The position numbers and the translations under genes are program-made. From Blasia pusilla (taxonomy: Eukaryota > Marchantiophyta > Marchantiopsida > Blasiales): a stretch of DNA of 64,000 nt. A model generated the notes under the pieces. It ran no database searches. It was not told the DNA's origin and saw only the letters and a list, made by a program, of their open reading frames with translations. Positions 60,237 to 64,000 of this stretch are shown here, in pieces. The stretch's first letter is position 1. Each line of letters begins with the position of its first letter. The stretch is from contig CM114271.1 in assembly GCA_050084515.1 (NCBI GenBank), positions 58,590,001 through 58,654,000 on the forward strand, written 5' to 3'.

Positions 60237-61325
60237 TCAAAGCATGTAAGTCAATTGAATTAAGTATATATATATTCTATCTTGTACTATTGATTTCATT
60301 GTCAAGTTCACATTAGAAATCATCATTTCAATATCAATCCATTGCACATCTATTGCATGATAAGTGAACAAGGTCTTGTTGTTATCATTCCCGGAAGACT
60401 TGTACCCATTACACATGACACGAATAATGCTTCCCTTTTGTCTAAGAGGAGGTACAGGCATGTCCATCAAGGTTGCATGGAAACGGACATGTCCTTGGAT
60501 ATGCCCAGCCCGCACCTGGGCCTACATCCAAGCATGCCTCAGAGCTCGCACCCGAGCCCGCCATCTAGATCCGGGCTGACGGAGCCCGCACCTATTGCGT
60601 GGCTCGTAGGGCAAGCTCAGCGTCGGCAAGCACGGGGTCAAGGCAGGCAGTCGTGTGCTCCAGGCTGATTGGGCATGGGCAGGTGCGGGCTCAAGGCAGG
60701 TGGGGGCTCCGGGCGGGCAAGTGCAAGCTCCAGGCGGGCAGGCTAGGGCTAGGGCGGGCAAATGCGGGCTGCGGCGGGCAGGTCTGGGCTTCACGCGAGC
60801 AGACGCGGGCTCTGTGCGGGCAGGTGCGGGCTCAAGGCTGATTGGTTGCGGGCTCCGGGCGGGCAGGCTAGGGTTAGGGCGGGCTTAGGGCTGATTGGGC
60901 CTGAGCTCTCGATGGAAGGTGCGGCTCAAGCGGCTTGGGGTAGGCAAGGCACGGGCAGGCACCGAGCCCGCCCTTATCCGGGCTGCGGGCCACGCAATAG
61001 GTGCGGGTTGCGTGCGGGCTCAGATGTCGGCTTGGATGCCGGCTCAGATATCCGGGCCCACACGGGCATGTCCTTCCATAGGACAGACATAAGTCCACGT
61101 ACACGGACTTTGTCCGCATGCAACCTTGATGTCCATCAAGTCCAAGGCCCTACGACATCTTGACCAATGTGTACCATTATTTTGAATCATAAACACAATA
61201 CGCCCCAACCAATACTCCTTTTTTGCAACTCTTGCCTCCACTGCAAGTTGTGTCTCTTTTCCCTTCCTTTTCTTTGACTTTTTTGATCTTGTGGAAGGGC
61301 CAACGTCTGCTGTAGATTCAAACAA
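60237..61325 (-). pseudogene. Unidentified reading frame split by a hAT MITE
   Basis: The minus-strand frame from 61325 (MFESTADVGPSTRSKKSKKR, Lys-rich) to ...RRALDLMD meets the MITE at 61128. On the other side a frame in phase continues MPVPPLRQKGSIIRVMCNGY to about 60240. If the MITE and one copy of the 8-bp target duplication are ignored, the two frames join without a shift. I do not recognise the protein; it may be an exon of a host gene or of another transposon. Confidence 0.5.
60468..61128. mobile_element. hAT-type MITE with perfect TIR and TSD
   Basis: 661 bp. Terminal inverted repeats CAAGGTTGCATG / CATGCAACCTTG match perfectly, and ATGTCCAT is duplicated on both sides (60460-60467 and 61129-61136), the 8-bp signature of hAT elements. 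The interior is GC-rich and built from diverged GCGGGCTC-(A/C)-(A/G)GGCGGGCAGG units. No transposase; frames within it are repeat by-products. Relatives at 32648-32906 and 34308-34590. Confidence 0.9.
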
Positions 61326-62228
61326 AACTACGACATCACTACCAACGTCAATCGTCCGTTTGTCTGAGGTTCAAGTATCGCAGGATGTATATCCAATCGA
61401 AAAAAATGCCTCGAGCTTTCACAAGTAGGTGTTAGTCACCACGGATTGAAGAAAGCTTTTCAACATATCCGCTATTTGGGAAGAACTTGATAGAGGATTG
61501 ATCAAAGCTTGCTCGATCATCAAACCTCCCTACAACCCGATTGCAACTTGATTGTAAGCTCCTCTTCTGAGTGGCAATTGTTTGTCTTTCCTTGGAAGGT
61601 TTTCCCCTAAACCCAAACCCGATTCAAGTCTACTCGGGAGAAATAATGGGAAAATGGTTAAGGGGGGAAACCATTTAAAAAAAACTATCTTTTTCCCTCT
61701 AAATTTCCCTGCAAAGAGTCAAAGAATTTCCTACCTAGAGAGGAACGTCTTTCATGGAAGGGCTACTAATATAAAGACCCTATTGTTCTTGTAAGAGCAC
61801 CATGGAATAAATTGAACCCTATTGTTCTTCCACAAAACTTAATAAGTCTTCTGAGGGACGCAATTAAAAAACCCATTACTTTGTCGCAGTTGATGGGGCA
61901 TATTTGTGGAACTGAGACCCCTAAGATCTCGTGGTAATGTGTGGCCTCGAACTTCCCCAATTATATAAGCACCCCTTTTTGTATTTTTGATAGATTCTCC
62001 CATCTTCTTTTACTATTGTTCAGCCCATGTTATGTACGAAGGACTAACCATGCTACACAAATATTCAAAAAAAATCTCTTGTTTCACGTAGTAAGAGAGA
62101 CATTTCCTTGCTGCCCACTTACCACATGTCAAGCATAAAGGTGTTTGCAAATCAAGAAGCACTCTCCAATAATAATAAAAGTTGGCATCTTGAATTTCTC
62201 TTTCATATGCTTACGATAAGAATTGCTT
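61326..62228. other. No gene recognised
   Basis: Short frames only (61582-61794 plus, 61766-61960 minus). Adjacent to the split reading frame at 60237-61325, so further exons of the same unidentified gene could lie here, but I cannot support any. Confidence 0.35.
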
Positions 62229-62873
62229 TGTCGTGCGCATACACATCGCTACACAACATACATCGCTGTCACCAAACACACACACAAACACGCACGATCC
62301 CATGCTAACTCATGGCATCCAAACAATGAGACAAGAAGTACGAAAATATCTCCAATTAAAGTAAGATCCTATCTCTCTCTACACAATCTCAGACCATAGC
62401 TCTCAAAGGTGTGCACTCTCTCTCATGTCAAACCAAACCCACTCTCCTAATGAGAGGCTTGGGTTACACTCACAAGGCAAGGGACCATAGCTCCGCCGCC
62501 TCATGCCAAGAGGTTCAACAAAGAGAGAATGAGCTCTCAAGCTCTCTCTCCTTGGGATATATATCCCTCCCCTCTCCCAAACTCTCTCCATGGTAACCTA
62601 TTCTCCCAAGTCACCTCCTTGGCTCTTGACCTGATGTAGGAGGTCAAGGACCACTTACCAAAAATAGAAAGTCGATCATATATTCAAAATAGTACTTACC
62701 TAAAATAGTAATTTCCTCAATATGGCTCCAAATGAGCCAAAACGAAGGGGAAACCTTCTCTCTCAAGTTTCCCCGGGGCCTCAGCAGTTCATCCTCGACC
62801 TCCTAGGCCTGTCCTCCACTACTCTTGAAGACGCTCTACTAGATCTCACCGATCTATCCTAAAGGACACGACA
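62229..62873 (-). repeat. LTR family 2, best-preserved copy
   Basis: 645 bp; TGTCGTG at the left and CACGACA at the right form a 7-bp inverted terminal repeat with TG...CA ends. On the minus strand it starts TGTCGTGTCCTTTAGGATAG, has a GGGATATATATCCC TATA-like box near 62558 and ends GTTGTGTAGCGATGTGTATGCG, the same tail as module B. It lies 3' of the integrase-PHD frame at 63100-63996, so it is the 3' LTR of that element. Confidence 0.78.
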
Positions 62874-63099
62874 GTTGTCTTGCGCATACACATCGCTACA
62901 CATATATCTCCAATCGTCCCCTAGTTGGTGGTTAGGTCCCTCTAACTCCAGATAGCCATCTATCCCTACCTACCATGACATACATCTCTCGGACGCTAAG
63001 AGCAAGAAGGCTAGGTGCTCATGTGGCCCCATCGTTAGTCGCCTTCCTATCATCCATGTCAGAGAAAAAGTCCGCATTGAAACCTACCTAGTATCTCCT
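62874..63099 (-). promoter_or_regulatory. 3' non-coding part and polypurine tract
   Basis: On the minus strand, GGAGTTAGAGGGACC and AACTAGGGG (62918-62926) match the polypurine tract at 11053-11083. Between it and the LTR lies a 40-bp copy of the module B tail (GTGTAGCGATGTGTATGCGC), which may be a remnant of an older LTR. Confidence 0.6.
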
Positions 63100-63996
63100 C
63101 TATGTACATCTGGGACACATCCATCGTCCCCGAGGAACCCTAGTGAGAGGTGGCGTCAGACATGCCATATGCCAACCTCTCAAACAACCATCACAGACTA
63201 GCATCGTGGCCGCACCACGGGCAGAACCACACAACAAACAACGCAAGCCTGCAGGAACTACTACTAAGCTCGGATCCACTGTATCATCAATGTTAGGAAG
63301 GTGACATGGTGCACAATTACGCACATGATCCTTCCATACCATACCATCGCGTCCCTCCAGCAAGAGAACACCGGATGGCAAAATGTAACGCACTCTCAAG
63401 ATAGTGCGCTCTGCAGTCACATCCAACGTCGTCGGTGCCGTCTGCTGCAAGTAGACATAATATCCCTGATGAAACCTCCGGATAGTTGGTCGATAACCAC
63501 CACCCCGAATAGTTGCATACCTCAACGTATCCCGATGCTGCGTAATCGCCAAGTTCTCGAACGCCATGGGCATCACTCTCCGAAATAACTCATCCCTCTG
63601 AGAACATGATCGCATCCATACATCTGGGTCATCAAGGTCTAATACCTTACCAGCATCTCGACGAATGGCCGCACGTAAATGTGGCTCTCGGCCATAAAGT
63701 AGCAAGTACGGTGAAAAAGACGCTGAGGATGCTTGCTTGCTGAACCTGTATCCCATCGCCAACCAAGGCAATTGGAGGTCCCAATCTCCTAGGTGACCTC
63801 TTTGGAAGCCATACTTGCGTAAACCCCTCTTCAACGTCTGCACAACTCTCTCCGCTAATCCATCCGCCTCAGGATGATCTCGCGAAGTCGTACGATGGTC
63901 GATGAGCGCCTCATCACACAAGGTCTGGAACTCACTGCGAAACTCGGTACCCTGGTCTGTCAACACCTCAGCCGGTGAGCCATAATGACTCAACAC
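63100..63996 (-). CDS. Gypsy integrase with C-terminal PHD finger, second copy
   Basis: A 298-residue frame open to the window edge, so the N-terminal part lies outside. It begins within the catalytic core: D14 (LTDQGTEF) and E49 (GLAERVVQ), then the conserved RFSKQASSASFSPYLLLYGR stretch and a GGGYRPTIRRFHQGYYVYLQ segment. The end is an intact C4HC3 PHD finger: CLLC, CDGC, GWHMAC, CPRC. It aligns along its whole length with the integrase-PHD at 9933-11006, with scattered substitutions and no stops. Whether the element also carries a DNMT cannot be seen here. Confidence 0.88.
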   Translation of the reverse strand: MLSHYGSPAEVLTDQGTEFRSEFQTLCDEALIDHRTTSRDHPEADGLAERVVQTLKRGLRKYGFQRGHLGDWDLQLPWLAMGYRFSKQASSASFSPYLLLYGREPHLRAAIRRDAGKVLDLDDPDVWMRSCSQRDELFRRVMPMAFENLAITQHRDTLRYATIRGGGYRPTIRRFHQGYYVYLQQTAPTTLDVTAERTILRVRYILPSGVLLLEGRDGMVWKDHVRNCAPCHLPNIDDTVDPSLVVVPAGLRCLLCGSARGAATMLVCDGCLRGWHMACLTPPLTRVPRGRWMCPRCT

Positions 63997-64000
63997 TCTG

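Noticed and set aside
60599-61092. Gly/Arg/Ala-rich open frames at 60599-61163
   Set aside because: They lie wholly within the GC-rich tandem repeats of the hAT MITE and exist in several frames.

Overview
This window looks like nuclear DNA from a streptophyte, most likely a land plant with a large, transposon-rich genome. The evidence is two ordinary plant genes (a six-exon SWEET sugar transporter and an intronless DNAJB12/14-type ER co-chaperone) set in AT-rich DNA made mostly of nested plant-type mobile elements: Ty3/Gypsy, LINE, CACTA, Helitron, hAT and a mariner-like MITE. I cannot name the species. Gypsy elements carrying a DNA methyltransferase are known, as I recall, mainly from dinoflagellates and charophyte algae, so a non-flowering streptophyte is a reasonable guess and no more.

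Layout. 1-3890 is mostly unrecognised, with a perfect palindrome and short tandem duplications. 4036-11209 is a decayed Ty3/Gypsy element with unusual cargo: a cytosine-5 DNA methyltransferase domain lies between protease and reverse transcriptase, and a PHD finger ends the integrase. Its gag plus the first part of protease is inverted relative to the rest. 11210-12754 holds scrambled, inverted pieces of the same family. 13540-14205 is a long inverted repeat, followed by a broken LINE (14262-16490). The SWEET gene lies at 19573-22085. 25680-27824 is a pair of LTR-like repeats around a deleted derivative of the methyltransferase element.

27850-46075 is dominated by CACTA sequence: CACTAG ends, TGACT-rich subterminal repeats and a minus-strand, multi-exon En/Spm-type protein gene (34861-39720). 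It has been invaded by hAT and mariner-like MITEs and by fragments of the methyltransferase/PHD Gypsy family. 46076-51047 is a Helitron relic (Rep plus Pif1-like helicase, with the diagnostic 3' hairpin and CTAG end) interrupted by a probable solo LTR. The DNAJ gene (minus strand, 55270-56385) has a GC-rich upstream region ending in a perfect 17-bp hairpin. The right end holds LTR relics, a hAT MITE with perfect TIR and TSD inserted in an unidentified reading frame, and the 3' part of a second Gypsy element with an intact PHD finger.

The most noteworthy system is the Gypsy family that pairs an epigenetic writer (DNMT) with a chromatin reader (PHD). Most premature stops in the main copy fit C-to-T changes (CAG to TAG, CGA to TGA), the decay expected of methylated DNA. 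The two host genes have no evident link to each other or to the elements.
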